Counted from the first letter of the stretch, positions 16,985-27,203 are shown. The stretch: DNA of 64,000 nucleotides from Arthrobacter sp. ERGS1:01 (GCF_001281315.1 NZ_CP012479.1:2418001-2482000); one strand, 5' to 3'. A program made the numbers and translations. Notes: generated from the sequence alone by a model not told the origin.

Positions 16985-18108
16985 GCCGCCACCGCCGATA
17001 CCGTCGAGATGAGCCCGTTGCGGATCAGCGTGAATTTTTGCGTGAACTCGCCGCGCTTGATCGAGTGCCGCACCTCGGCCACGTAGTAGAGGCCGTCGAA
17101 GGCCAGCCCGGCCCCGCGAACGCCCACCAGCTGGCGCGGGGCGAGCAGCCGCCCGTAGCGCAACACGTCCAGGGTGCCGATGCCCTCCACCGTGTCCGCC
17201 GTGTTCGCGGCCGTGGCGATGCCCACCATGATGGCCTGGGCCGGGGTGTACTTGGCGGTGTCCTTCAGCGGCAGCGTGTTCGACGGCGGCGGGTTGACTA
17301 GTCCCAGCGGTGGGTTGAGCGGGGTGATCGGCGGGATCGGGATGACGAGGGGAATGTGGGTTTGTTCGTTCTGGATGTAGACGAGCGGCAGCACGGACTT
17401 TTGCGGCTTGTAGGTGAACGTGATGGAGACGGCGTTCGTGAAGGAGTCCATGTCCAGGTTCAGCGCCGGTTGCGGCGCCCCCACCTTGATCCGCGGCCCC
17501 CAGTACGCGGTACTGGTGCCCGGAAGCGGCCCCGGCGCCAGATAGAAGACGTAGCCCACCTTCTTGGCCAGCGCCGTGACGTATTTCAGGTCGGTGCCCT
17601 GCTGGGTGGGGATCTTCTCCGTGGGGATCGGCACGTCGAGCATGATGCTGGGCACGATTAGAGGGATTACGCCCAGGGCCAGGTACTTGGCCAGCACAAT
17701 GGCCACGGCCGCCTCGGCGGGCATGGCCGGGAACGGCAGCCCGGTCAGGTCCAGCTTGTCCATGAGCTTGGTCAGGTCCTCGCCGGTGACCTGCAGGATC
17801 GAGTGCGCCGCGTCGGTGCCGGGCAGCACCTGGACCTGGGTCACGACGCCGTCGGCCAGCACGGTAACGGAGCCGTTGAGGGAGGCGGTGAGCACCACCC
17901 GCACAATGGGGAACGGCGACCCGCCGGCCACGAGGAACAGGGTGGGGAGCACGGAGCTGTTGCTCATGGTGAATTGCAGCGTGAAGGCGCCGGGGCCATT
18001 GTCGCCGGCAGCGACTTCGACGCTGGTGAGCGCCTCGATGACGTCGCCGGGGACCGGGACGGCGATGGCCGGGCCCACCATGAGCCCCAGTTGCAGTGAG
18101 CTAGACAT
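16981..18108 (-). CDS. eCIS hub protein (gp27 / phage late control D-like)
   Basis: The protein has 375 residues. It resembles the hub half of VgrG/Afp8: a start with PVPGDVIEALTSVEVAAGDNGPGAFTLQF-type strands, the middle segment GTDLKYVTALAKKVGYVFYLAPG (the sequence around the gp27 tube-like domain, normally A-x-x-x-G-Y-x-F), and the C-terminal LVGVRGAGLAFDGLYYVAEVRHSIKRGEFTQKF. The last block is a typical hub ending, where the family has YYVxxVxHxxxxGxYxQxF. It overlaps the LysM gene by 8 bp and the spike gene by 4 bp. Splitting hub and spike into two genes is common outside the Afp/PVC subtype. Confidence 0.85.
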   Translation of the reverse strand: MSSSLQLGLMVGPAIAVPVPGDVIEALTSVEVAAGDNGPGAFTLQFTMSNSSVLPTLFLVAGGSPFPIVRVVLTASLNGSVTVLADGVVTQVQVLPGTDAAHSILQVTGEDLTKLMDKLDLTGLPFPAMPAEAAVAIVLAKYLALGVIPLIVPSIMLDVPIPTEKIPTQQGTDLKYVTALAKKVGYVFYLAPGPLPGTSTAYWGPRIKVGAPQPALNLDMDSFTNAVSITFTYKPQKSVLPLVYIQNEQTHIPLVIPIPPITPLNPPLGLVNPPPSNTLPLKDTAKYTPAQAIMVGIATAANTADTVEGIGTLDVLRYGRLLAPRQLVGVRGAGLAFDGLYYVAEVRHSIKRGEFTQKFTLIRNGLISTVSAVAA

Positions 18109-18421
18109 GGGGCAACCCCGGGACGCCTTCGGGCAGCGCGATGCGCAGCGTGGTGCCGGGCTCCGCGGTGAGCTCGCGCGGGAGCATGGCCCGGTTGGCG
18201 TCGGCCACCCGCCACGACAATTCCGGGTCTCCCAGCGCCGCCGCGGCAATGTTGTCCAGCCGGTCCCCGGCCACCACCACGTGGGTGCCGATCCCCGCGA
18301 GGTTTTCCGGGTGCGGGAGGAAGCGGCGGGCCAGGTAGGCAATGACTTGGCCGTCCGGCGTCGTCCAGCTCCGGGTGTCCGTGGTTGCGTAGCGGCTGTT
18401 GGCGGCAAAATTGGCGGCCAT
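18101..18421 (-). CDS. LysM-domain baseplate protein
   Basis: The protein has 106 residues. The C-terminal 55 residues form a LysM-like module (HVVVAGDRLDNIAAAALGDPELSWRVADAN, then LPREL...GTTLRIALP). In injection systems such modules (gp53/Afp7 C-terminus) sit in the inner baseplate and clamp wedge parts rather than binding cell wall. In Afp7/Pvc7 the LysM is fused to the preceding CIS-tube domain. Here the two domains are separate genes 2 bp apart. The start at 18421 is the first ATG after the upstream stop. Confidence 0.86.
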   Translation of the reverse strand: MAANFAANSRYATTDTRSWTTPDGQVIAYLARRFLPHPENLAGIGTHVVVAGDRLDNIAAAALGDPELSWRVADANRAMLPRELTAEPGTTLRIALPEGVPGLPHV

Positions 18422-18423
18422 GG

Positions 18424-19074
18424 CTAGATCCCCCTGATTCCAAGTGTGTCCAGCGTGGCCTGCGGGCCGCCGGCGGCGAACTGTTCCTTCTGGGCCAGGT
18501 AGCTCATGAACAGGCTGCCTGCGCGGTGGTCGAAGCCGGCGTCGTCCACCGTGAGCACCCGCATTCCGAGGCTGACCTTGGCCTGGATCGGGTTGAGGTT
18601 GACGTCGAACGCCTCCTCGGTGATGGAGAACTCGGTGATCCGGACGGGGATCACCCGGTTCTTGCTCCACACGAACAGGGGCAGGGGCGCCTCCATGGGC
18701 AGGATTTCCAACCTGCCGGCCTGCTGCAGGGCGTTGTTGGCGAGCAGTTGCGCGCTGGTGGGGTACACCAGGGTTTCCAGGGCTGCCAGTTGCGGGAGGA
18801 TTCCCGCGGTGGTGGCCGGGCCGGCGCCGAGCTCCAGCTGGTCGACGGCGTCGATGTCCGCCTCGAGCTTGATGGTTTCGGTGGGCGGGCCCTTGATGCG
18901 CAGCACCTCGGAGCGGTCGGGGGTGTCCTTGCCGGCGCCGTGGATGGCCAGCGTGCGGGTCAGGGTGGCCGGGTTGTACTGGAGCGCGATGATCCGCACG
19001 ACGGCGGCCGTGTCCGGGTCCACGAGCACGATCCCGCCACGGACCAGGCGCGGTGCGATGGGTGGGGAGCTCAT
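18424..19074 (-). CDS. CIS tube/adaptor protein (Afp7/Pvc7 N-terminal domain)
   Basis: The protein has 216 residues. The segment IIALQYNPATLTRTLAIHG, the acidic KLEADIDAVDQLELG block and PLPLFVWSKNRVIPVRITEFSITEEAFDVNLNPIQAKVSLGMRVL are characteristic of the contractile injection system tube-protein N-terminal family, which adapts the tube and spike to the baseplate. The protein normally continues into a LysM domain, which here follows as its own gene. Its start overlaps the previous 181-residue gene by ATGA. No defects are visible. Confidence 0.87.
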   Translation of the reverse strand: MSSPPIAPRLVRGGIVLVDPDTAAVVRIIALQYNPATLTRTLAIHGAGKDTPDRSEVLRIKGPPTETIKLEADIDAVDQLELGAGPATTAGILPQLAALETLVYPTSAQLLANNALQQAGRLEILPMEAPLPLFVWSKNRVIPVRITEFSITEEAFDVNLNPIQAKVSLGMRVLTVDDAGFDHRAGSLFMSYLAQKEQFAAGGPQATLDTLGIRGI

Positions 19075-19616
19075 GCGGCGCCTCCCGTCGGCCCGGCAAC
19101 GTCCTCGGCCACGGCCACGTTGCCCGCGCCGTCGTCCGCCACGGTGACCCGGACCGGCGGCCGGCCGCCGTCGGACCACCAGAAGGTCACGCCCCGCAGC
19201 GGCGACCCACCGAGCAGGGCCGGAAGTTCCGCGCCCGGGTGCCCGGCAAGGTCTTCGGGGGCCAGCACGGGGATCCGCCGGCGATCCGAGTCCAGGAGGA
19301 ACACTGCCGCGGCGGCGACGGCGTCCGCGGCGGGCGGTTGCGCAGCCCCGCTCCACCGGTCCAACAGTTTCCCGAAGGCCTGGCCGGGGAAGGTGTCCGG
19401 CGGGTCGTTGTCGCGCAGCAGCCCGGCCAGGCTCCCGGTATCCCGGCCCGCACCCCAGGTGGCGGTGAAGAGGCGGCATCCGGGGGCCGTGTCCACGGCG
19501 TCCAGCGTGACGGAGACGTCGGCGGCGCCGATGTTCCCGCGGCCGCCCAGTTCCCGGGTGCGCCGCGCCACGGCCTCCTTGATGCGTGCGTTCACTTCCT
19601 CCTCCATCGTCCTCAT
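19071..19616 (-). CDS. eCIS-operon protein of unknown function (181 aa)
   Basis: I do not recognise this protein. It has 181 residues, starts with a charged helix (EEEVNARIKEAVARRTREL), is Ala/Pro/Gly-rich in the middle and ends in FWWSDGGRPPVRVTVADDGAGN, which looks like beta-strands. It has no signal peptide or membrane segment. It begins 1 bp after the stop of the DUF4157 protease-like gene and ends in an ATGA overlap with the CIS-tube gene, so it is made together with both. Position next to the putative effector makes a chaperone or adaptor role possible, but nothing in the sequence proves it. The ATG at 19607 is an alternative start. Confidence 0.6.
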   Translation of the reverse strand: MRTMEEEVNARIKEAVARRTRELGGRGNIGAADVSVTLDAVDTAPGCRLFTATWGAGRDTGSLAGLLRDNDPPDTFPGQAFGKLLDRWSGAAQPPAADAVAAAAVFLLDSDRRRIPVLAPEDLAGHPGAELPALLGGSPLRGVTFWWSDGGRPPVRVTVADDGAGNVAVAEDVAGPTGGAA

Positions 19617-19617
19617 C

Positions 19618-21585
19618 TCATCTCGAGGGGGCCAGGGGTGCCACGCTGGCCGCAAAGTAGGCCGCCGTGTCCGGGTCCTTGGCCGTGAGCTGGCGGCGCT
19701 TGTCCGCTCCGCCAAAGTAGAAGGAGTACACCTCGGCGAACCATTCGCCCGGGTCGCGGAACTGGTAGTCGGTCAGCAGCCGGGTCCTGGCGGCGAATTC
19801 GTAGCGGTTCCATTGCGAGGCATAGGACTCCTCGTAGACGTGGGCGGTCGGGGCGCCGATCCTGTCGCCGCCGTTGGGCTTGAACCACGGGTGGTCCAGG
19901 CCCGTACCGACGGCCGTGAGCGCGGGGTCCGCGGTGACCCCGGCCCGCACGGGTGCGGCCAATCCGGCAAACCACGGCCGGGCCGTAATCCTGGCCGTCA
20001 GGCCCACGCTGCTGCGGTTGGTCATGGCCGTCACCATCTCCGTTTCCACGTCGGCGCGCTGGGGAGCGGTCAGCCCCAACACCCCTGCATTGGAGTCGTC
20101 CACCATGTCGTGGGCACAGATGCTCATGGTCGCGCCGTACTGCACCCAGCCGCCCCGCTTGGAGTCCGTGGGGAGGATGCTGGTGGTCCACCCCATCTGT
20201 TTGTCCACCGAGTGCCCGGTCTCGTGCAGCACCGTGGCGCTCAGGCCGGTGTCGGAGACGTTGATGTCCAGCTCCCGGATGCCGCCCGAATACACGCCTC
20301 CGGTGATCTCCCCGCGCGCGTCGCGGCCCTGCGAGAAAGCGCCTACCCGGCGGAAGTCCGCGTTGCGGGCCACGTGGGAATCGGGCAGGCTGTCCAGCGC
20401 CAGGTAGGTCTCGCGCAGCGCATCGGCCGTCCAGTCGGAGGCGGGGTAGCCGGCAATCATGCCGCGGCCCACCGGCACGTCGAAGCGGATTCCGGCGGCC
20501 AGCACCAGGGTGTCCAGGGCCCCGTCGGAGGATTCGGTGGCGATGACCCGCAGGATGGTCTGCTGGTCCGCCGTCAACCGGCCGCGTGTCAGGGTGCTGA
20601 TCCAGGGCCGGACGTACAGGGCCTGGTGCGCCGCCGTGGAGTTGGAGACCAGCCGCCCCAGCTTCCCGGCGGCATTCAGGCCCAGCAGGAATTTCTCCTG
20701 TTCGGGCACCGGCAGGTTCACCATGGTGTTGAAGACATTCGTGACGTCGGCATCCGTGACGGCCCAGTCAAAGAGGCCGTAGCTGAGTTTGTCGGCTGCC
20801 TGCGGGACTGCCCTGGCGGCGCCGATCGCGGTGATGATCCGCGTGTAGGCCGGTCCGGTTTTCGCGGCGTCGGGAAGGTTGTCGATGAGGCGGTCGATGT
20901 ACTTTTGCTCCAGCCGGGCCAGGCCCGCCGTCAGCGCGGGGGCGGGCAATGCAGCCAGGGCGGCCAGGGCCTCCATGGCGTCCGAGTCCGTCACGGCCCA
21001 GTCCAGCACGCCGTAGGAGAGCTTGTCGCGCACGTCGTCGATGACGTCGAACTGGATGGCTGGGGCGGAGCCGTTTCGCTGCTGCACCGTGTGGGCCGCC
21101 TCGTGGCCGATCAGCCGCAGTCCGTCGGCGGTGGCCGGGTTGAGGTTCTCGGCACTGCCCAGGATGTCCTGCCCCACGGTGGCGGCCCGGGCGCCCAGGG
21201 ATGCGGCAAAGCGGCCGGCGGCGTCGCCGGCGTGCACGCGGACGGCACCGAGGTCGGCGCCCATGGCCCGTTCCAGCGTGGTGCGCGTGCCGGTGTGCAG
21301 CGGCTGCCCCGTCGATTGCATGGTGCGTGCCGCGCCCCGGGCCAGGGCGGCCAGCGTGGTTTCGGCCAGGGGTGCCCGGCTTTCGTGCCGTTCAGGCCTG
21401 CCGGCATGCCCGCCCGGGTTTGCGGCCACGTTTGTGGCCACGTTTGTGGCCACGTTTGTGGCCACGTTTGTGGCCACGTTTGCGGCCACGGTGTCCGCGG
21501 CGCGCTCGCGGGCCAGCGTGCCGCCACGCGCCACCGCCGGCCGGTGGATCGGTGGGGCAAGGGTGGGTGCCATCTTTTCAGCCAT
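19618..21585 (-). CDS. DUF4157 (eCIS core) protein fused to a second zincin-like domain, putative effector
   Basis: The protein has 655 residues. Residues about 80-172 are a DUF4157 domain, common in eCIS loci, ending in HEAAHTVQQ (His161-His165, an HExxH zinc motif). A six-fold NVAT/NVAA repeat lies before it (about residues 33-57). Two copies of a module starting DKLSYG-x-x-DWAVTD begin near residues 187 and 265. The C-terminal domain has a second zinc motif, HETGH (454-458), and a later EWFAEVYSFYF (614-624) whose Glu could be the third ligand, an arrangement like lethal-factor-type metalloproteases. I infer a cargo toxin or a processing protease carried by the particle. There is no signal peptide. 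It overlaps the 97-residue gene by 8 bp. Confidence 0.82.
   Translation of the reverse strand: MAEKMAPTLAPPIHRPAVARGGTLARERAADTVAANVATNVATNVATNVATNVAANPGGHAGRPERHESRAPLAETTLAALARGAARTMQSTGQPLHTGTRTTLERAMGADLGAVRVHAGDAAGRFAASLGARAATVGQDILGSAENLNPATADGLRLIGHEAAHTVQQRNGSAPAIQFDVIDDVRDKLSYGVLDWAVTDSDAMEALAALAALPAPALTAGLARLEQKYIDRLIDNLPDAAKTGPAYTRIITAIGAARAVPQAADKLSYGLFDWAVTDADVTNVFNTMVNLPVPEQEKFLLGLNAAGKLGRLVSNSTAAHQALYVRPWISTLTRGRLTADQQTILRVIATESSDGALDTLVLAAGIRFDVPVGRGMIAGYPASDWTADALRETYLALDSLPDSHVARNADFRRVGAFSQGRDARGEITGGVYSGGIRELDINVSDTGLSATVLHETGHSVDKQMGWTTSILPTDSKRGGWVQYGATMSICAHDMVDDSNAGVLGLTAPQRADVETEMVTAMTNRSSVGLTARITARPWFAGLAAPVRAGVTADPALTAVGTGLDHPWFKPNGGDRIGAPTAHVYEESYASQWNRYEFAARTRLLTDYQFRDPGEWFAEVYSFYFGGADKRRQLTAKDPDTAAYFAASVAPLAPSR
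21418..21489. repeat. Six tandem 12-bp repeats inside the DUF4157 gene
   Basis: The unit GTTTGTGGCCAC occurs six times without gaps; the first and last copies read GTTTGCGGCCAC. The unit length is a multiple of three, so copy-number change keeps the frame. It encodes the NVAT/NVAA linker ahead of the DUF4157 domain. Confidence 0.95.
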
Positions 21586-21860
21586 GGTGCAGCCCTCCGG
21601 CCAGCGTGGCGCCGATCCGCCGGCCCAGCAGTCCCGGCGGCATGCCCGCGGTGACGGCCACGGGCGGCAGCACCAGCCGGGCGGCGTTCGCCGATGCCGG
21701 GAATCCCGCGGCCGGGACCGGCGTCGGCCGTGTGTGCGGGCCGGCTCCGACGGCGGCGGCCAGGCTTCGGGTCAGCTCGGCCCGGAGCGCGGCCGCCAGG
21801 GCGTCGGCACCGCCCGGGCCCAGGTCCAGGCCGTCCAGGACCAGCCGGTCGATCTGCACG

Positions 21861-21871
<11 letters not shown>
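21578..21871 (-). CDS. Small eCIS-operon protein of unknown function (97 aa)
   Basis: I cannot name a family. The N-terminus IDVQIDRLVLDGLDL followed by an Ala-rich helix (ADALAAALRAELTRSLAA) is well organised, and the C-terminal 40 residues are Pro/Gly/Ala-rich. The pattern of a short strand IxRLVLxGL followed by a helix that could dimerise suggests a small structural or chaperone protein. It overlaps the AAA+ ATPase gene by 11 bp and the DUF4157 gene by 8 bp. Translation of all three is thus likely coupled, and the protein may act with the ATPase or with cargo loading (inference). Confidence 0.65.
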
Positions 21872-23869
<1,998 letters not shown>

Positions 23870-23873
<4 letters not shown>

Positions 23874-25150
23874 GTGATATTCACCTGCTGGGCCGGGTCG
23901 AAGGCCGGCACCGCGCCCGTGAAGAGGACGGGGATGCTGTCCACGCCGTCCACCCGCAGCCGCACGGTGTGCAGGCCCGCGGGGAGATCGGGCACGGCAA
24001 ACGTCACGGTGGAGGGTGTGCTGGAATACCCCGGGTCCCCCGGCGACGGATTGGTCACGGTGGCCGTGGCGGGGATGCTGTCGCACAGCACCACCACGTC
24101 CTGGCCGTCGCCGATGCGCGGCGAGCAGGTCAGCGTGGCCGTGCCGCCCACGGAGACCGTGGCGGGGGCGTGCGGGGTGAGCGTCACGGCCGGGGCCAGC
24201 GCAAAGGCCACGGCGTTGCTGAGCACGGCCGGGCGGCCCGGCGTGCGGGTCACGGCGGCGGCCGTGTAGAAGCCGGGCATCCAGTGGCCCCAGGCGAAGG
24301 GATCGATGCCAAGGTCCGGCGGCACCACCACCAGCTGGCCGGGCTGGGTGCCGGGCGTCGGGGCCACTTCCACGGGTGGCAGCGGCTGTTCCGGCGGCAG
24401 GGGCCGCCACATGCTGGTGAAACGAATCACGGTGTCGACGGCGGTGAGGTTGCTGCCGGTGACCACCACGGGCTGGCCCTGCACGGCGGCGGCCTGAGAG
24501 CGCGGGGGCACCAGGGCGGTGAGCGCGGCAGCTGCGCCGAGCACAGTTTGCACGCCGTCGTCGTTATTGCCGCGGTTGAGCACGGGCAGGGCGGCGTCGG
24601 CGGGGTTGTGGCTGTCGATCAGCACCACGGTCACCTCGTAGGCGGCGGAGACGCGCAGATTGGTTTGGAAGGCGGTCCAGAGCTTGGACAGATCGTCGGT
24701 CGTGAGTGGCAGCGGCGTGATCCGCACGCGTTCGGGCTGGCCGGCCACGTCGCTGTTGGCCAGTGCGCCCGTCAGTTCGTCGGGGCTGAGCACCGAGTGG
24801 TCGTGCAATACGCTCATGGCCGCACCCAGCGCCCGGTGGCTCACGGCGTCCTGGTCGGTGTCGTCCCGGCCGTAGGCGGTCACCAGATAGTGCAGGTTCA
24901 GGGCCAGGGGCGGCGTGGCGGACTCCCCCGGCCGGGTCCGCGGCGGGTCCTGGTTGCGCCAGCCGGCGTTGACGGCCGTGCCAAAGAGGAACAGGTTCAA
25001 GGAGGCGCCGGTGACGGTCTTCCGCGCCACGTCCGGGGTCCGCGTGGTGACGCTGAGGTCGGAAAGCACCGTGTCCAGCGCCGGCACGGTGGTCTGGAGC
25101 AGGTTCCGCAATGCCGCGGTCACGACGGCGACCGCCCAGGTGCTGCTCAT
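23870..25150 (-). CDS. DUF4255 (Pvc16_N) tube-terminator/cap protein with C-terminal extension
   Basis: The protein has 426 residues. Residues 1-190 match the DUF4255/Pvc16 N-terminal family (VTAALRNLLQTTVPA, LNLFLFGTAVNAGWRNQD, PPLALNLHYLVTAYG, LGAAMSVLHDHSVLSPDEL, KLWTAFQTNLRVSAAYEVTVVLID). Its members cap the distal end of tube and sheath. The remaining 230 residues form two beta-rich regions with IPT/Ig-like character (QGQPVVVTGSNLTAVDTVIRF, and a second repeat ending in GLHTVRLRVDGVDS). The extended form is frequent in eCIS of environmental bacteria. ATGA overlaps join it to genes on both sides. Confidence 0.9.
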
Positions 25151-25959
25151 GGCCGGTCCGCCAGGTACTCGTCCAGGCTCATCAGGGCGGGCCGTTCCGG
25201 AGCTGCCGCGCGGGGCGCGGGCACCGTGGCGGCCTTGACCTCGATCCGGCCGATGTGCACGTGGACGTGCTGTTCGGGCGCTCTCACCGCTTCGCGGCGC
25301 ATCAGCGGCTCCAGCCGGGGGCGCAACGTGCCGGTGGCCCGTGCCTCAAGCGTGGCCGGTTCCCGGCGGGCGTGTGCGGCCTGTGTGGGTGCCGGAGGAG
25401 TCACCGCCTCCCCGCGCACGACGCCGTCCGGCCGGCCGGGAGCCGCTGCCACCCTTTCGCTGCGGCGAGGTTCCGCGGGTTCCGGGGCGGGCCGTTCCTT
25501 GGGGCGAAGCACCGGCCGGACTGCCGGCGCGGGTGCGGGCGGCGCGGCCACACCCAGGCGTTGGGTCGTGGCATCCTCGCGTTCCTTCGCAGGGACGGCC
25601 GGCTGCGGGTACCCCCGGCTTCCGGGTGCCACGGGGGCCGGCCGAAGTGCGGGTCCGTCCTCGGACCGGGCGGCGGGGCGTGAAATGGACGGCACGGCGC
25701 CCGGCTGGACGGCCGGCGCCGGCGCTATGACTGAGGTACGGGACGGGTCCGGACCGGCTTCCGAACCCGTTTCCGTCTCGGATTCCAACAAGGGGGCGGC
25801 ATTGCCCGGCCACAGCGGGGCGCCGGCCTCTTCGTAGCGGGAGGCGAGGCGTGGCAGCACGGCGAGGCCCGCCGTCGTGCCCGCAGACGCTGCGGAAGCG
25901 CCGGTGCCTCGGGAAATGGCGGGACGTTCGCGGCCCAGCAGGCCGGCCACGAAGCTCAT
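25147..25959 (-). CDS. Pro/Ala-rich eCIS-operon protein with C-terminal VHIGRIEV motif
   Basis: The protein has 270 residues. The N-terminus MSFVAGLLGRERPAI is short and amphipathic. Residues 60-220 are dominated by Pro, Ala, Arg and Glu and are probably disordered. The C-terminal 50 residues hold the compact block EQHVHVHIGRIEVKAATV and end with LMSLDEYLADRP. Similar HIGRIEV-type tails occur, as I recall, in small proteins of eCIS and phage-tail loci, but I cannot give a function. It sits between the T4-type baseplate protein and the cap protein. Because no tape-measure gene is seen, a role in tube length or cap attachment is possible (inference only). The start follows from the ATGA overlap at 25956. 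Confidence 0.65.
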   Translation of the reverse strand: MSFVAGLLGRERPAISRGTGASAASAGTTAGLAVLPRLASRYEEAGAPLWPGNAAPLLESETETGSEAGPDPSRTSVIAPAPAVQPGAVPSISRPAARSEDGPALRPAPVAPGSRGYPQPAVPAKEREDATTQRLGVAAPPAPAPAVRPVLRPKERPAPEPAEPRRSERVAAAPGRPDGVVRGEAVTPPAPTQAAHARREPATLEARATGTLRPRLEPLMRREAVRAPEQHVHVHIGRIEVKAATVPAPRAAAPERPALMSLDEYLADRP

Positions 25960-26669
25960 GGCGCCACGAGTTCCAGGTAGGCCTGGCGGCGACGCGGGGC
26001 CAGGGCCAGGATCTCGTGTTCGCTCCAGCCGTAGGCGCGGGCCAGGGCATCGATGTCCAGCAGCATGCGCCCGGCCCAGTGGTGCAGCTCCGCCCACAGA
26101 CAGGAGGCGATGTGGAACGGCGCCAGCCATTGGCGGGAACAGTCGGGGCATTCGAGGGCCAGTTCGGTGGTGGCGGCCGGGTCCGTGCGGGCCAACTCCT
26201 CCCCCAGGGCTTCGACGAGGTCCGCCGGCAGGGCCGCCGGTTCCACGGGGACGCCGGACGCGGTCGCGGCGGCCACGCAGCGGTGCACCAGGGCGGTGGG
26301 CGCGTCGGCGGATACCAGGTTGAGCAGGTCGTCGCTGGTGACGGCGCGCAGGGTGACCTCGTAGCCGTCCCGTTGCACCGTGACGGCTTGCGCGGGCGCC
26401 CCTGCTGCCAGCGTGAGCGCGGGGAAGGACAGTTCCACCTCCAGCCCGCAGTCCGGGCATTGGGCCACGGCATCCAGGTCCGGGCCGAAGAGTTCGGTCC
26501 GGAATGCCAGCAGCGCCGCGTCGCGCCGGCCCAGCGGCCAGCCGGCCAGTTCCTCCCGCGTCTCCTGCGGGCAGGCGGCGGCGAGCAGCGTCAGGGCGCG
26601 GCGTGCCGGCTCCTGGTCAAGACCTTCCTCCCACACCTCCAGCAGTTGGGCTGCCCCCGGCCCCGGCAC
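25956..26669 (-). CDS. T4-type baseplate hub assembly protein, with two CPDC motifs
   Basis: The protein has 237 residues. The fold pattern (AAQLLEVWEEGLDQEPARRALTLLAAACP, GRRDAALLAFRTELFGP, CPDCGLEVELSF, then a second CPDC near residue 175 and HIASCLWAELHHWAGRMLLDIDALARAYGWSEHEILAL) matches the T4_baseplate family found right after the tube gene in eCIS clusters. The two Cys pairs CPDCG and CPDC could together bind one zinc ion. The GTG at 26669, 6 bp after the tube stop, is the frame-consistent start. An ATG overlapping the tube stop codon is out of frame. Probable role: assembly of the hub or baseplate. Confidence 0.8.
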   Translation of the reverse strand: MPGPGAAQLLEVWEEGLDQEPARRALTLLAAACPQETREELAGWPLGRRDAALLAFRTELFGPDLDAVAQCPDCGLEVELSFPALTLAAGAPAQAVTVQRDGYEVTLRAVTSDDLLNLVSADAPTALVHRCVAAATASGVPVEPAALPADLVEALGEELARTDPAATTELALECPDCSRQWLAPFHIASCLWAELHHWAGRMLLDIDALARAYGWSEHEILALAPRRRQAYLELVAP

Positions 26670-26675
26670 CGTCCA

Positions 26676-27203
26676 TCACCCGTTCGCCGTGCTCAGGGTT
26701 GGTTCCGTGGGTTCCGTGACGGAGGGGTCCCGTTCCCAGCCTTCGTTTTCGAGCTTGATGTGCGCAATGGCCACGGCGTTGGCGTTGGCGTCCAGGTCCG
26801 GCAGGGCCTGGTATTCGGACACCCAGCAGCGGTAGATGTTGTAGGCGAGCACCTTTTGGCCGGCCTCGTTGTAGACCTCAAGGATGATGTCCTTGCGGAA
26901 GTCCTTGAGCGAGACCTCGGCGCCGAGCCCGGAGCCGAAGTCCCAGACCTTGGCCGCCCAGGCCTCGAAGTCGGTGTCGTGGGTGACGCCGCGTTCGATC
27001 GTGACGGCGTCGTATTCGGTGCGGCCCGGGGATTTCCTGGACGACGACGGGTCCCCGCCCTCCCGGTGCTTGACCACCTCGGTGGTCCGCTTGAGGCCGC
27101 CGACCTTGCTCACTCCGGCCACGTAGCGGCCATCCCACTTGATCCGGAACTTGAAGTTCTTGTAGGGGTCGAAACGCTGGGCGTTGACGCTGAACTGTGC
27201 CAT
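26676..27203 (-). CDS. eCIS inner tube protein (gp19/Hcp-like)
   Basis: The protein has 175 residues. It has the T4 gp19-type tube fold: FDPYKNFKFRIKWDGRYVAGVSKVGGLKRTTEVVKHREGGD near the N-terminus, the central YDAVTIERGVTHDTDFEAWA block and the closing DIILEVYNEAGQKVLAYNIYRCWVSEYQALPDLDANANAVAIAHIKLENEGW. Hexameric rings of such proteins stack to form the tube that is propelled by sheath contraction. Only one tube gene is present in this operon, whereas Afp/PVC have several paralogues. It follows the sheath gene by 9 bp. Confidence 0.94.
   Translation of the reverse strand: MAQFSVNAQRFDPYKNFKFRIKWDGRYVAGVSKVGGLKRTTEVVKHREGGDPSSSRKSPGRTEYDAVTIERGVTHDTDFEAWAAKVWDFGSGLGAEVSLKDFRKDIILEVYNEAGQKVLAYNIYRCWVSEYQALPDLDANANAVAIAHIKLENEGWERDPSVTEPTEPTLSTANG

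Noticed and set aside
21418..21489. CRISPR-like array because of regular repeats
   Set aside because: The repeats are 12 bp, contiguous and in frame with no spacers. They are a coding tandem repeat.
18385..21654. A 1089-codon plus-strand frame across LysM, adaptor, 181-aa and DUF4157 genes
   Set aside because: It crosses several well-supported minus-strand genes and lacks any recognisable domain. High third-position GC explains the open frame.
25147..26460. A 437-codon form of the Pro/Ala-rich eCIS protein starting inside the baseplate gene
   Set aside because: The upstream 167 codons lie in a shadow frame of the T4-type baseplate gene. The ATGA overlap at 25956-25959 gives the natural start.
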